NCBI GenBank assembly: GCA_004556565.1
Contig: SFGN01000001.1
Coordinates: 75,112 to 139,111 of the forward strand
Origin: Lachnospiraceae bacterium
GTDB lineage: Bacteria; Bacillota_A; Clostridia; Lachnospirales; Lachnospiraceae
Length of the DNA stretch: 64,000 bases
Direction: 5' to 3'
Positions 36,103 to 45,482 of this stretch are shown one piece after another (within the stretch, counting starts at the first letter, position 1; each line of letters starts with the position of its first letter). The notes beneath the pieces are model-generated. The model worked only from the letters and a program-made list of their open reading frames with translations, had not been told where the DNA came from and did not search any database. The position numbers and the translations under genes are program-made.

Positions 36103-37158
36103 TTACATATTATATGTCTGAGCAAATCTGCTGATCATGGTAGCAATTTCTGCACGATTGGCATATCCTGCCGGATTAAGGTTCGTTGTATTCTGTCCCA
36201 TGATCTGCATACCGACTGCCCATTCCACAGCATCTCTTGCATAGGAGTCAACCCGAGATACATCGGTGTAGCCGCTTATATCCGCGGAGGCAGATACGTC
36301 AAAGTTTTTAAATTGCGCGAAGCGATAAAGAATTGCATCGTCAAGAATGAGCGAATTATCTTTAGGGCGGCCTAAACTTAAATTAATAATATCTGCTCCC
36401 GCATTAATTGCATATTGAATAGCGTTGGCTACGGTTATATCGTCTGCACCACCTTCGCTTCCAAATACTTTAAGTGGTAAGATATTAACATTTAATCCTT
36501 GTGTACAATCCACAATCGTACCGGCAACATGTGTGCCATGCCCTCTCAGGTCATTCGGAGTATAATCATTATCAGCAAAATCATACCCATTACCTAATAT
36601 TCTTCCGCTCAAATAAGGATGCGTCGCATCCACTCCTGTATCGATCACGGCAACAGTAACACTATCGTTCGTACAAGTAGCAACATAATCAGAAAGCACA
36701 TCCACTTTCATATCGATCGCACCCCAGGAATAATGAATGTACCCATTTGTATCTTGTGAAGAAGATATGCTATATACTGGTTTCATTTCATCTATTATTT
36801 CTATAGTGCTCCATGGAGTTACATACTCTACAGTAGGATAGGACTGAAATGTTTCTACAGCATCCTTTGCATCTTGAATGGTTTCGTACTGAATGTAATA
36901 AATATCATCATACCGAATTGCATCAACAACTTTATTTGTGTCAAAAGCAATATCTTTTTCCGTTTTTATAATAACAAAGTTTTCAACATTATTCAATGTG
37001 TGTTTATCTTTGTTTTTGTCCATTTCAGATACTGCTTGCGCCCCTTCCATAAAGGAATCAAATGTCTGTACTTTTTTGTCATCAAAAAGTCCTTCTTTTG
37101 CTACTTGCTCCGAAATATCTGGAACTAATTCTGTTTTCGCGTTTTCTTCTTCAGCCAA
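36103..37158 (-). pseudogene. Subtilisin-SLH chimaera lacking the catalytic serine
   Basis: The 351-residue frame starts at a TTG with no ribosome site. It begins just after where a signal peptide would end (in-frame AAHVLAEEE upstream is cut by a stop). Subtilisin S8 motifs are present for Asp173 (VIDTGVDATH) and His207 (RGHGTHVAGT), but the GTSMA serine block is absent. Near residues 274-277 the sequence passes straight from ADIINLSLGRPKD and a short bridge into an SLH repeat (AILYRFAQFKNFDVSA, GYTDVSRVDSYARDAVEW). An in-frame deletion between two genes or domains explains this. Protease activity is not expected. Confidence 0.8.
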
Positions 37159-37235
37159 AACATGTGCCGCATCTTTTTCTCATATACAAGGCAGCCGAAA
37201 GAACACCTGCCACCGGAAGCTTCTTCGGATGCTCG

Positions 37236-37273
37236 GCAACAAAAAAGAGCTGCTGTTGATCAGCAACTCTTCC
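37236..37273 (-). terminator. Terminator after niaR
   Basis: On the minus strand AAGAGTTGCTG and CAGCAGCTCTT form a stem with a short loop, followed by TTTTTT. It is 16 bp past the niaR stop. Confidence 0.8.
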
Positions 37274-37288
37274 TGATTACATTTTTCT

Positions 37289-37840
37289 TTATTCATTCAC
37301 TTTGTTCCAGAAATCCACCGGCTCATAATCCTGCAATTTTGCAAGGAATCCTTTTCGCCTCAATTCTTCCTGTATATAATCAAGTACCTTCTCACTTTCT
37401 GCGCTCACGGTATGGTAATGATATCCTGAAGTCACATTTTTCAGAAGTGTTGATTTTCCGGAGGCAATCTCCTGCAGATAAATGCGTACATCCATTCTGG
37501 AGCGGATATTCATATCCGCCTTTAAAACTCCATAGACCTTATGATATACAAATACATCCTCCATAATCCCGCCTAGGTCAACGACCAGATTCATCTCTTC
37601 CTCTGCTTCCTCGTCCGAATGTATCACCTTGAACACGCGGCTGACCGACTTCTTATTCATTACAATGTAACCCTTATGTGTGGAAATAATCTCATGCCCG
37701 TTTGCCCGGAGCAGTGCAATATCCTGAACGATAAGCTGCCGGCTTACTTTCAGACGCCCGGCAAGCTCTGTCCCGGAAACCGGCACATCACTTTTTGCAA
37801 TAATATCTAAAATACAATTTCTTCTTTCTTCTCCGCTCAT
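37289..37840 (-). CDS. niaR: NiaR-type repressor of NAD synthesis
   Basis: 183 residues from the ATG at 37840 (GAGG 7 bp upstream); the frame extends eight residues further without support. An HTH_11 domain (ELAGRLKVSRQLIVQDIALLR) precedes a 3H domain whose conserved histidines are seen in VYHKVYG and YHYHTV. NiaR proteins sense nicotinic acid and repress nad and niacin transport genes. Here it follows nadC on the same strand, and palindromes between nadB and nadA are its likely operators. It has its own terminator. Confidence 0.9.
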   Translation of the reverse strand: MSGEERRNCILDIIAKSDVPVSGTELAGRLKVSRQLIVQDIALLRANGHEIISTHKGYIVMNKKSVSRVFKVIHSDEEAEEEMNLVVDLGGIMEDVFVYHKVYGVLKADMNIRSRMDVRIYLQEIASGKSTLLKNVTSGYHYHTVSAESEKVLDYIQEELRRKGFLAKLQDYEPVDFWNKVNE

Positions 37841-37963
37841 ATAATACCTCAAAAATAAACCCACCTATCCGTATTATATAGTACCCTTTTAGCTTTGTAA
37901 AGCGGACTTTCAGAGTTTGCTTCCATCGATTTCATTATAAACTTCCGATTCACCGCCGGACTA

Positions 37964-38821
37964 TTATAACGCATGAAGGTTTTTCAGAGAGATATCAAGA
38001 ATCGGTGCGGAATGTGTCAGTGCACCACTTGAAATGAAGTCTACGCCCAGATCTGTAAGCTTTGCAATGTTCTCCTTCGTGACATTTCCTGAGATTTCCA
38101 CTTCTGCCCTTCCGCTAATAATTACCATTGCCTCTTTCATCTCTTCATGAGTCATATTGTCAAGCATGATAATATCCGCACCTGCTTCAACCGCTTCTTT
38201 CACCATATCCAGATTTTCAACCTCAATCTCTATCTTGCGGACAAAAGATGCGTATTCTTTTGCCATTCTTACGGCTGCAGTCACACTTCCGGCCGCCCCG
38301 ATATGATTATCTTTTAAAAGCACTCCGTCTGACAGATTAAATCTATGATTCTTTCCGCCGCCGACTTTGACCGCGTATTTCTCAAAAATACGGTTGTTCG
38401 GAGTAGTCTTTCTCGTATCCAGCAGCCTGGTTTTAGAACCTTCCAGTAATTTTGCCACACTGTTTGTATACGTTGCTATACCGCTCATTCTCTGAAGATA
38501 ATTCAATGCGGTTCTTTCTCCGCAGAGAATCACACGAATATCTCCCCTGACAACTGCAAGCTTCTGACCGACCGTAACCTTGTCTCCGTCCTGTACAAAG
38601 AATTCAACTTCTGTGTCACTGTCGAGAAGAGTAAATACTCTCTCAAATACCTGCAGACCGCAGATAATGCCATCCTGCTTACACAGCAGGTCTGCCTCTC
38701 CTTGTTTTGCATAAGGCATAACACTGTTCGTTGTCACATCCTCACTTGTAATATCTTCCCTCAAAGCACCCATGATTAATTCATCGACATTTACTTTTAG
38801 TGTGATCGGATCATACTGCAT
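37964..38821 (-). CDS. nadC: Nicotinate-nucleotide pyrophosphorylase (carboxylating)
   Basis: Quinolinate phosphoribosyltransferase, third step of de novo NAD synthesis. The 285 residues show LLDTRKTTPNNR, KVGGGKNHRFNL and LLKDNHI blocks, and EVEVSGN-like strand near the end (EVEISGNV). The length is normal. It overlaps the end of nadB by 11 bp, so translation is coupled, and niaR follows 123 bp later. With nadB and divergent nadA it completes the aspartate-to-NaMN route. Confidence 0.97.
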   Translation of the reverse strand: MQYDPITLKVNVDELIMGALREDITSEDVTTNSVMPYAKQGEADLLCKQDGIICGLQVFERVFTLLDSDTEVEFFVQDGDKVTVGQKLAVVRGDIRVILCGERTALNYLQRMSGIATYTNSVAKLLEGSKTRLLDTRKTTPNNRIFEKYAVKVGGGKNHRFNLSDGVLLKDNHIGAAGSVTAAVRMAKEYASFVRKIEIEVENLDMVKEAVEAGADIIMLDNMTHEEMKEAMVIISGRAEVEISGNVTKENIAKLTDLGVDFISSGALTHSAPILDISLKNLHAL

Positions 38822-40127
38822 TCTTCAATTTCCTCTCTTCCTCTATTATTCTCCATGCTGTTTCGTGGTAATCTTTCTTTATCTTCTCAGTATCACAATA
38901 CTGTGAAAAATCTACATTGTCAAATAATTCTGTGTCTTCATAGGACTCTTTTAACGGGCTCCTGACATATGCGGCAGCAATGTCTTTTGCCGCCCGTTTT
39001 GCAAATACCAGGCTTTCAAGGAGTGAATTGCTTGCAAGACGGTTTTTCCCGTGAACTCCGTTGCATGCTGTCTCGCCCACGGCATACAGACGCTCCATTG
39101 ATGTCATGCTTTCTTTATTGACTTTGATCCCGCCCATAAAATAATGCTGGGCAGGTACGACCGGAATACATTCCTTTGTCACATCATATCCCTTTTCCAG
39201 ACAGTGCTGCACAATATTCGGAAAATGAGTTTTCAATTCCTTCTCCGGTATCGTCCGTAAATCTTCCCATACAAATTCCGTATGGTCAATCTCCATCTGT
39301 CTGCGGATTGCCTCTGTGAGCAGATCTCTGGGGAGAAGCTCATTCACAAAGCGTCTGCCGTCTTTACCATATAATTTTGCTCCTTCACCTCTGACTGACT
39401 CCGAAATCAGGAAGCTTCTTTCTTCTTTATCTTTTGTGTACAGTGTCGTAGGATGAATTTGTATGTAAGAAACGTCCTTCAGCTCAACTCCATGTTTTGC
39501 CGCAATTGCGATGGCATCCCCCGTAAGGTGCGGGAAATTTGTTGAAAATGGGAACAATCCGCCGATACCTCCTGTCGCAAGTACCGTATAGTCCGCCTCA
39601 ACCGTTTCCAGGCTTCCGTCACATTTACGGAGTACAGCACCATAGCATGCATTTTCATCGGAAACGATGTCGACCAGCGTTGTATTTTCAAGTATTGTAA
39701 CATTTTCAAGGGTTTTTACTGTCCTATATAGTTTTTCCGTAATTTCCTTCCCGGTCAGATCTTCATGGAAAAGAATCCTCTTGTTAGAATGTGCTCCTTC
39801 TTTTGTAAATGAAAAACTGCCGTCTTCTTTTTTCTGAAAATCAACACCGCAGGATATCAGATCTTTAATGACATCCTGTGAGGAACGTATCATAATTTCC
39901 ACCGACTGTTTATCATTTTCGTAATGACCGGCCCGCATCGTGTCTTCAAAATACGGGGCATAATCAGCTTCGTTGCGGAGCATACAAATTCCTCCCTGGG
40001 CAAGATAAGAATCACTGCTTTCCACATCTGATTTTGTAATAACCAGAATATGTCTGTCTTTTGGCAGATGCAGAGCACAAAACAATCCGGAGCATCCGCT
40101 TCCTACAACTAAAATATCTGTCTTCAT
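38811..40127 (-). CDS. nadB: L-aspartate oxidase
   Basis: FAD enzyme that makes iminoaspartate from aspartate, first step of NAD synthesis; in anaerobes fumarate may serve as electron acceptor. The 438 residues start at the ATG at 40127 (AAGAAGG upstream, about 8 bp), giving MKTDILVVGSGCSGLF with the FAD-binding GxGxxG. The frame upstream adds 21 unrelated residues. YLAQGGI, GEGAKLYGKDGRRFVNEL and GVHGKNRLASNSLLE are family blocks. It has its own promoter facing nadA. Confidence 0.95.
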   Translation of the reverse strand: MKTDILVVGSGCSGLFCALHLPKDRHILVITKSDVESSDSYLAQGGICMLRNEADYAPYFEDTMRAGHYENDKQSVEIMIRSSQDVIKDLISCGVDFQKKEDGSFSFTKEGAHSNKRILFHEDLTGKEITEKLYRTVKTLENVTILENTTLVDIVSDENACYGAVLRKCDGSLETVEADYTVLATGGIGGLFPFSTNFPHLTGDAIAIAAKHGVELKDVSYIQIHPTTLYTKDKEERSFLISESVRGEGAKLYGKDGRRFVNELLPRDLLTEAIRRQMEIDHTEFVWEDLRTIPEKELKTHFPNIVQHCLEKGYDVTKECIPVVPAQHYFMGGIKVNKESMTSMERLYAVGETACNGVHGKNRLASNSLLESLVFAKRAAKDIAAAYVRSPLKESYEDTELFDNVDFSQYCDTEKIKKDYHETAWRIIEEERKLKNAV

Positions 40128-40236
40128 GTTTTTGACCTTCTTTTCATGACAGCCCGGCAATAACGGGCAGATACCGGACATCCTCTTCATGAACCGCCCG
40201 ACCGGACTTTACTAATGATTTTTTACACCGGGACGT

Positions 40237-40265
40237 ATTATAGCACTCTTTTGTACATCTGACAA
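40237..40265 (-). promoter_or_regulatory. nadBC promoter
   Basis: On the minus strand TTGTCA (40260-40265) and TATAAT (40237-40242) are 17 bp apart, about 110 bp before the nadB start. Confidence 0.65.
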
Positions 40266-40298
40266 GACAAATTATACACATTTATGATATTTTATTTA

Positions 40299-40335
40299 CA
40301 ACTGTCTTGACAGTTGATTTGTCAGGTTATATAAT
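40299..40335 (+). promoter_or_regulatory. nadA promoter overlapped by a perfect palindrome (likely NiaR operator)
   Basis: CAACTGTCTTGACAGTTG (40299-40316) is an 18 bp perfect palindrome. Its right half is the -35 TTGACA (40307-40312) of a consensus promoter with TATAAT at 40330-40335 after 17 bp. GACA/TGTC words recur at 40260 and 40343. The niaR gene nearby makes NiaR the natural regulator. Confidence 0.75.
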
Positions 40336-40351
40336 CCAGTCTGACAAATTT

Positions 40352-40500
40352 ATGAGCAGTAACTGTATATAGATTTCCTTTATCGTTATAAATCAGCGGC
40401 AACGGTATATGGATTTCTGCATCGTCACAAATCAGCAGTAACTGCACATTAATTTCCATATCATAACAATTCAGCAGCAGCCGTAATTGTAGAGATATCT
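40352..40500 (+). repeat. Four imperfect 39 bp tandem units in the nadA leader
   Basis: Units begin near 40352, 40391, 40430 and 40469; each has (a/c)AGC(a/g)G then a (t/c)AACxG-like word and an ATTTC-like word. The period is 39 bp except for one base between the first pair. They fill the 5' untranslated region between the nadA promoter and its start codon. Too diverged and spacerless for CRISPR; open-frame coding is interrupted. Function unknown. Confidence 0.7.
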
Positions 40501-40550
40501 GATAATTGTAAGGATAATCAAGAAAATGAATTAAAAGAAAGGAATAAAAC

Positions 40551-41471
40551 ATGTATACTACAAAAACACTGCAGGATGAAATCACAAAACTGAAAAAAGA
40601 ACAGGATGTCTGCATCCTCGCCCATGCTTACCAGAGCCAAGATATCTGGGAGGTTGCGGATTACGTAGGCGATTCCTACGGTTTAAGTCTACAGGCGGCA
40701 AAAGCGCCCCAGAAAACGATTCTGATGTGCGGTGTCCGTTTTATGGCGGAAACCGTTAAGATTCTTTCCCCTGAAAAAAGAGTGCTGCTTTCCAATCCAC
40801 TGGCAGGATGTCCGATGGCATCGCAGCTCACGCCGGAAAAGCTGACAAGCCTGAAGGAAAAATACCCGGACTATACAGTTGTGGCATACATAAACACCAC
40901 CTCAGAATTAAAAACTATCTGCGATGTCTGCGTCACATCTTCTTCTGCGGTAAGGATTATTAAAAATGTGAAGAATAAAAATATACTTTTTGTCCCGGAC
41001 TGTAATCTTGGAAGCTGGCTGGCAGAACAGATTCCTGAAAAGAATTTTAAGCTTATACCGGGCGGATGCCCCACACACATGCGTATGTCACTCCGTGACG
41101 TAGAAAATGCCCGCAGGCTTTACCCGCAGGCACAGCTTCTTGTCCACCCGGAATGCCTGAATGAAGTTGTACAGCAGGCGGACTATGTGGGCAGCACGAC
41201 CGGCATTATGGATTATGCTAAAAAAAGTGACTGTAAGGAATTCATTATCGGAACGGAAAACAGTATTGTGCAACACCTGCAGTTTGCCTGTCCGGAAAAA
41301 CGCTTCTATCCGCTGTGCGATCAGTGCATCTGTGCAAATATGAAACGCACGACACTTGCAGACGTTCTTTTCAGCATACAGGGAACCGGCGGAGAAGAAA
41401 TCAACTTATCCGATGATGTACTTACAGAGGCAAAACGTTGCATCGACACAATGATAACGCTGGGAAATTAA
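40551..41471 (+). CDS. nadA: Quinolinate synthase
   Basis: 4Fe-4S enzyme that condenses iminoaspartate with dihydroxyacetone phosphate to quinolinate. The 306 residues have three cysteine sites consistent with cluster binding: AGCPMA, HPECLNE and CDQCICANM, plus VTSSSAV and PDCNLGSWLA blocks. The ATG follows AAAGGAAT. It is divergent from nadBC and preceded by an unusual tandem-repeat leader of about 150 bp. Confidence 0.96.
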   Translation: MYTTKTLQDEITKLKKEQDVCILAHAYQSQDIWEVADYVGDSYGLSLQAAKAPQKTILMCGVRFMAETVKILSPEKRVLLSNPLAGCPMASQLTPEKLTSLKEKYPDYTVVAYINTTSELKTICDVCVTSSSAVRIIKNVKNKNILFVPDCNLGSWLAEQIPEKNFKLIPGGCPTHMRMSLRDVENARRLYPQAQLLVHPECLNEVVQQADYVGSTTGIMDYAKKSDCKEFIIGTENSIVQHLQFACPEKRFYPLCDQCICANMKRTTLADVLFSIQGTGGEEINLSDDVLTEAKRCIDTMITLGN

Positions 41472-41495
41472 AATTCCGACAAGTAGGCCTGACTC

Positions 41496-41585
41496 AAAAA
41501 TGGTCCACCGGACCATTTTTCATATGCTTGGCAACTGCAATACACGCCCGCACCTGTATGCAAACTGGTGCGGGCGCGTATTGCA
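41496..41585. repeat. Palindromic intergenic element, copy 1
   Basis: AAAAATGGTCC and GGACCATTTTT form a hairpin (41496-41520) followed by catatgcttggcaac. A second, longer inverted repeat follows: TGCAATAC with GCCCGCACC, matching GGTGCGGGC with GTATTGCA. The first part recurs almost exactly at 47166-47206. As a hairpin with U tracts either way it can end nadA transcription; the conserved flank suggests a repeat family. Confidence 0.65.
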
Positions 41586-41594
41586 ATGTTCCGG

Positions 41595-41830
41595 TCACAT
41601 CAGCGGAGCCAGTACTTTCATCACACATCCCAGAAGCTTCATAGACCATTTTTCATTTTTAATGGTTTCTTTTGTCACTGTCCTGCATTTTTCCATTGCT
41701 TTCTGGAAATCCTGCTCAATTTCAGGAATGCAGTCCGTATTATAAAGATAAGCCGCGCATTCAAAATGATGATACAGGCTGCGATAATCCAGATTGATTG
41801 TCCCTTTCCTCGTAAAAAATCTGCATTACT
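41595..41830 (-). pseudogene. Cardiolipin synthase remnant (C-terminal end)
   Basis: The frame ending at 41595 encodes about 75 residues, including GTINLDYRSLYHHFECAAYL, which is the second phospholipase D-type motif region of cardiolipin synthases and its typical downstream helix (EIEQDFQKAMEKC). A stop lies just before it at about 41827, and the preceding 400 residues, with both HKD motifs, are missing. The remnant lies between a palindromic repeat and the CmpB-like gene. Confidence 0.8.
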
Positions 41831-41861
41831 CTTTTCTCTTTAACACCGGAAAGATACCTCC

Positions 41862-43145
41862 CTATTTCTGGATAGCATTGGGATAGATCTTTTCCATCTT
41901 TTCATCTCCGTAATGCTCATCCATATATTCTTCCCAGGCTGATTCTGCAGGAATATCTCTTGCCCGTTCATCATATCTTACCAATGCAGCCATAGAAACG
42001 ATTATATTTGCTGCCAAAAAAATCGTCAGTGCAAGTGTTAATAGTTTACCTGTTTTTTTCAGCAGAAGCTTTACCCATGCGATCACAATGGGATACAGAT
42101 ATTTGATCCATACAACCGCGGCCATTCCCCAGAAAAAGCAGTACAGAAGGTTAATCCTTCCCCCGATATTAAACGGTATCTCACTGTAATCCCAGAATAC
42201 CTGTCCGAATACCAGCTCTGTAAATACACTGCATGCATATTCATAAGCCCCGCCAAGCATCGTTCCGATCAGAAAAAGATGACTGTCCGGCTTATTTCTG
42301 TCTTTGTATAATAATGCAGTAGCACATGCGATTGCCAGTCCCCAGACAACACTGAACGGCCCCCAGACCAGACTGCTCCTGCTCATCCAGATTCCCGCCC
42401 TTAAACGGCAGAAAATTGTCTCAACGATATCCCCGAGAAAAGCTCCTATTACAAACAGCCAGATAAACTGTTCCAGCGTAAACCGTTCTTCATCTGTTTT
42501 CTGCTGCACCTCCTCATGAACCGGGTATGCCTTCCTTATACGCCTTCTTACATAGCCCGACAGTCCCATACCGGCTTTGACTGTAAGTCTCTGAAGTTTT
42601 CCGTTCCACCGGAAAAGTGGAGAAAATTCCTTGCCCCATCCCAAAGCCGTTAATAACGAAATTAAAAGATCCATAACAGCGATCACAGACAGTATGATGA
42701 GCAAAATAGTTTTCACAAGCTGCGGCATCAGCTCAAAAAGACCAACTGCAATATCATTGCCGAAGCGGACCGCAAAAAATCCGAGAATTCCCCATATTAC
42801 AGAATATAGGGGGCAAATATATCCGTCAAAATTCCCTATGTGTCCGGAATAATCCCACCATCGCTCCCCGTTCATCCGTTCCAGCATCTTCCCGGCCACC
42901 CATTCAATTGCAGTGGCGATAATCAAAGAGCCAAGGAACAGATACACAGGCTGGTATTTGACCTCCCACAAAATTACTGTAATCAGAACACCTGAAAAAC
43001 CATAAATAAAGCAAAATGGACTGGACACAAACCCACGGTTCCGAAAGTCTTTATTTTTGACTGTTGCTACGACAGTTTCACCGCACCATCCAAGAAACGA
43101 GTATGTAAAAAACAATAATGTCAGTTCTTCGATTGAGTACATCAT
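41862..43145 (-). CDS. Duplicated CmpB-type membrane protein (putative ABC-transporter permease family)
   Basis: 427 residues with about ten membrane segments. Two halves share the same pattern: LFFTYSFLGWCGETV with WDYSGH in the first, and WLFVIGAFLGDIVETI with FWDYSE in the second. This is the ABC_trans_CmpB (PF06541) family, whose transport role is not established. The final 50 residues add a membrane helix and a charged tail. It is the last gene of the DUF5685-DnaJ-DnaK cluster, 58 bp after the zinc-ribbon gene. Confidence 0.8.
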   Translation of the reverse strand: MMYSIEELTLLFFTYSFLGWCGETVVATVKNKDFRNRGFVSSPFCFIYGFSGVLITVILWEVKYQPVYLFLGSLIIATAIEWVAGKMLERMNGERWWDYSGHIGNFDGYICPLYSVIWGILGFFAVRFGNDIAVGLFELMPQLVKTILLIILSVIAVMDLLISLLTALGWGKEFSPLFRWNGKLQRLTVKAGMGLSGYVRRRIRKAYPVHEEVQQKTDEERFTLEQFIWLFVIGAFLGDIVETIFCRLRAGIWMSRSSLVWGPFSVVWGLAIACATALLYKDRNKPDSHLFLIGTMLGGAYEYACSVFTELVFGQVFWDYSEIPFNIGGRINLLYCFFWGMAAVVWIKYLYPIVIAWVKLLLKKTGKLLTLALTIFLAANIIVSMAALVRYDERARDIPAESAWEEYMDEHYGDEKMEKIYPNAIQK

Positions 43146-43203
43146 ATTCTCTTCTATTCCTTTATTTCACTTTAGTATTTCCGGATTTTATCTTTTGAAA
43201 ATA

Positions 43204-43590
43204 TCAGGTACGGTGAATGGTCTTGTTTCCACAGACCGGACACGTCACCTCTATTTTCCCTTTCCCCCGCGGAACACGGATTTTTCTTCCGCAGCTTTTA
43301 CATTTAAAAATCTTATATTCTTTTCTCTGTTGGAATTTCAGCTTTCTGAATTCAATAAATTCCACGAATTTACGGTTTTCTTCTTCCCTGGCCCACAGAT
43401 TCCTTGAGAAAGCACGGTAACAGTAATAAATCAGGCCGCAAAGGCTCAGCCAATAAAGTACACCATTATGGATGATTGCGGAAATCACATATAAAATAAG
43501 TGACCCCAAAAACAGTGTTTTGTTAAGTTCATCCAGACCGTTACGTCCGCTCATAAACTCCCGTATTTTCCATTTAATTCTGTCTAACAT
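43204..43590 (-). CDS. Small membrane protein with C-terminal zinc ribbon
   Basis: 128 residues. Two hydrophobic stretches (about 26-43 and 45-60) are followed by a basic helix and a zinc ribbon with two CxxC pairs, CKSCGRK and CPVCGNK. It begins 15 bp after the DnaK-like gene, so it is very likely cotranslated with the chaperone pair. The family is common next to DnaJ-type genes in Lachnospiraceae as I recall it. Function unknown. Confidence 0.8.
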   Translation of the reverse strand: MLDRIKWKIREFMSGRNGLDELNKTLFLGSLILYVISAIIHNGVLYWLSLCGLIYYCYRAFSRNLWAREEENRKFVEFIEFRKLKFQQRKEYKIFKCKSCGRKIRVPRGKGKIEVTCPVCGNKTIHRT

Positions 43591-43605
43591 CCGAAAACCT
43601 CCTGA

Positions 43606-45381
43606 CTAATCCTCTGTCCCTGTATGTAAAATCCCGGCACTTGATATTTCAAGCTGATGCTTTGTCCGGCGTATATTTTCCAGATCATATTCTGTAACCT
43701 TATCCACCCGGAATTTTGCCAGACATTTCTGCAGTTCACTGCAGTCTTTTTTAATCTGCTTCTTTTGGGCCTTGTCAATTTGTTTTCCGGTCTCTTTAAG
43801 TGCCCGTTCGGTTCTGGCAAGAAGGCTTCCCGCTTCATTGGTCAGTTCCAGCGCTTCCCGCCGGAGATAATCCTGCCCGGCATATTCCTGTGCATCCTTC
43901 ATCGCCTGTTCAATTTCCGCATCCGACATTCTGTCATCTGCGGTAATCGTAATTGACTGTGCTTTTCCCGTATCCAGATCCCGCGCGGATACTTTCAGGA
44001 TTCCATTAGAATCAATGTCAAATGTAACTTCTATCTGAGGCACACCTGCGGGAGCACGCCGGATACCTTTCAGTTTGAATTTTCCGATTGTTTTATTATC
44101 TCTTGCCATCGGCCGTTCACCCTGCAGAACGTTGATCTCTACACTGCCCTGATAAGGTGCCGCCGTGGTAAATACTTTTGAATATCGTTTCGGAAGCGTT
44201 GAATTCCTGTCGATCAATTTTGTCGCCACACCTCCGACAGTTTCAATTGAAAGACTCATCGGAGTAACGTCCAGCAACAGAATGTCCTGTCCCGTCCCTG
44301 TTGCCACCAGTGGATTTCCCTGTAAAGTACTGCCCAGAATTGCAGCCCCCTGGGCTACACATTCGTCCGGATTGATATTCCTGCAAGGTTCTTTTCCTGT
44401 CAGCATGCGGACTTTATCCTGAACAGCCGGGATCCTTGTGGAACCTCCCACCAGAAGAACTTTTCCCAGCTCCGAGGCAGCGATTCCTGCATCTGTCAAT
44501 GCTTGGTTTACCGCCCATTCTGTCCGCTCAATCAGTTCACGCACCAGTTCCTGAAACTGTGCTCTTGTCAGAACCATATCCAAATGAACCGGCTCACCTC
44601 TTTCCTGAGTCAGATACGGAAGTATAATCTGTGTACTGTCGGAAGAAGACAATTCTTTTTTCGCCTGTTCAGCCGCTTCCCGTATACGCTGCATGGCTGC
44701 AAAATCATGGGACAGGTCAATATGATGCTCCGCTTTAAAATTCTTAACAATCCAGTCTATAACTCTTGCATCAAAATCATCACCGCCCAGATGATTATCT
44801 CCGGCAGTCGCAAGAACTTCAATAACTCCTTCCCCGATTTCAATAATTGAAACATCAAATGTGCCTCCGCCCAGGTCATACACCATGACCTTCTGCGGTT
44901 CTCCGTGATTCAGTCCATAAGAAAGTGCCGCACTTGTAGGTTCATTGATAATACGCTTTACTGTCAGGCCGGCAATCTTACCGGCATCCTTCGTGGCCTG
45001 ACGCTGGACATCGTTAAAATATGCGGGTACTGTAATGACAGCCTCAGTCACCGGCTCGCCCAGAAATTCCTCCGCGTCTTTTTTCAGCTGCATCAAAATC
45101 ATGGCACTTATGGTCTGGGGTTTGTATTCTGTTCCGTCAATACGGATACTCCAGTCTGTACCCATATGCCGTTTTACTGAACTGATCGTACGTTCTGTAT
45201 TAGTAACCGCCTGCCTTCTGGCTGCTTCTCCCACCAGCCGCTCACCGTTTTTGGTAAATGCAACAACACTCGGTGTAGTACGGCTTCCGGCAGCGGTCAC
45301 GATGACTGTCGGCTCACCGTTTTCCACGACAGCTGCACAACTGTTAGTAGTTCCCAGATCAATTCCAATTACCTTGCTCAT
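43606..45381 (-). CDS. Hsp70 chaperone paralogue (DnaK-like)
   Basis: 591 residues. The ATPase domain is complete (GIDLGTTNSCAAV, VITVPAYFNDVQRQAT, VYDLGGGTFDVSI, LVGGSTRIPAV), and the substrate-binding domain follows (LLDVTPMSLSIETVGG). The lid is short, ending near ISSAGILHTG, without the usual glycine-rich tail. It is not in a grpE-dnaK-dnaJ heat-shock operon but next to a divergent DnaJ-like gene and DUF5685, so it is probably a specialised paralogue. The upstream gap is 101 bp. Confidence 0.9.
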   Translation of the reverse strand: MSKVIGIDLGTTNSCAAVVENGEPTVIVTAAGSRTTPSVVAFTKNGERLVGEAARRQAVTNTERTISSVKRHMGTDWSIRIDGTEYKPQTISAMILMQLKKDAEEFLGEPVTEAVITVPAYFNDVQRQATKDAGKIAGLTVKRIINEPTSAALSYGLNHGEPQKVMVYDLGGGTFDVSIIEIGEGVIEVLATAGDNHLGGDDFDARVIDWIVKNFKAEHHIDLSHDFAAMQRIREAAEQAKKELSSSDSTQIILPYLTQERGEPVHLDMVLTRAQFQELVRELIERTEWAVNQALTDAGIAASELGKVLLVGGSTRIPAVQDKVRMLTGKEPCRNINPDECVAQGAAILGSTLQGNPLVATGTGQDILLLDVTPMSLSIETVGGVATKLIDRNSTLPKRYSKVFTTAAPYQGSVEINVLQGERPMARDNKTIGKFKLKGIRRAPAGVPQIEVTFDIDSNGILKVSARDLDTGKAQSITITADDRMSDAEIEQAMKDAQEYAGQDYLRREALELTNEAGSLLARTERALKETGKQIDKAQKKQIKKDCSELQKCLAKFRVDKVTEYDLENIRRTKHQLEISSAGILHTGTED

Positions 45382-45482
45382 TTTTTACCCTCCGATACTG
45401 CTCCGGTACTTCCCGGCATTAATAATACAGCTCCCCCTGACAGTCCTCTTCCCTGATTCTTCCTGATTTTTAATGACCGATA

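Noticed and set aside
40352..40500. Possible CRISPR array
   Set aside because: Units are contiguous and too diverged, without unique spacers; there are no cas genes beside it.
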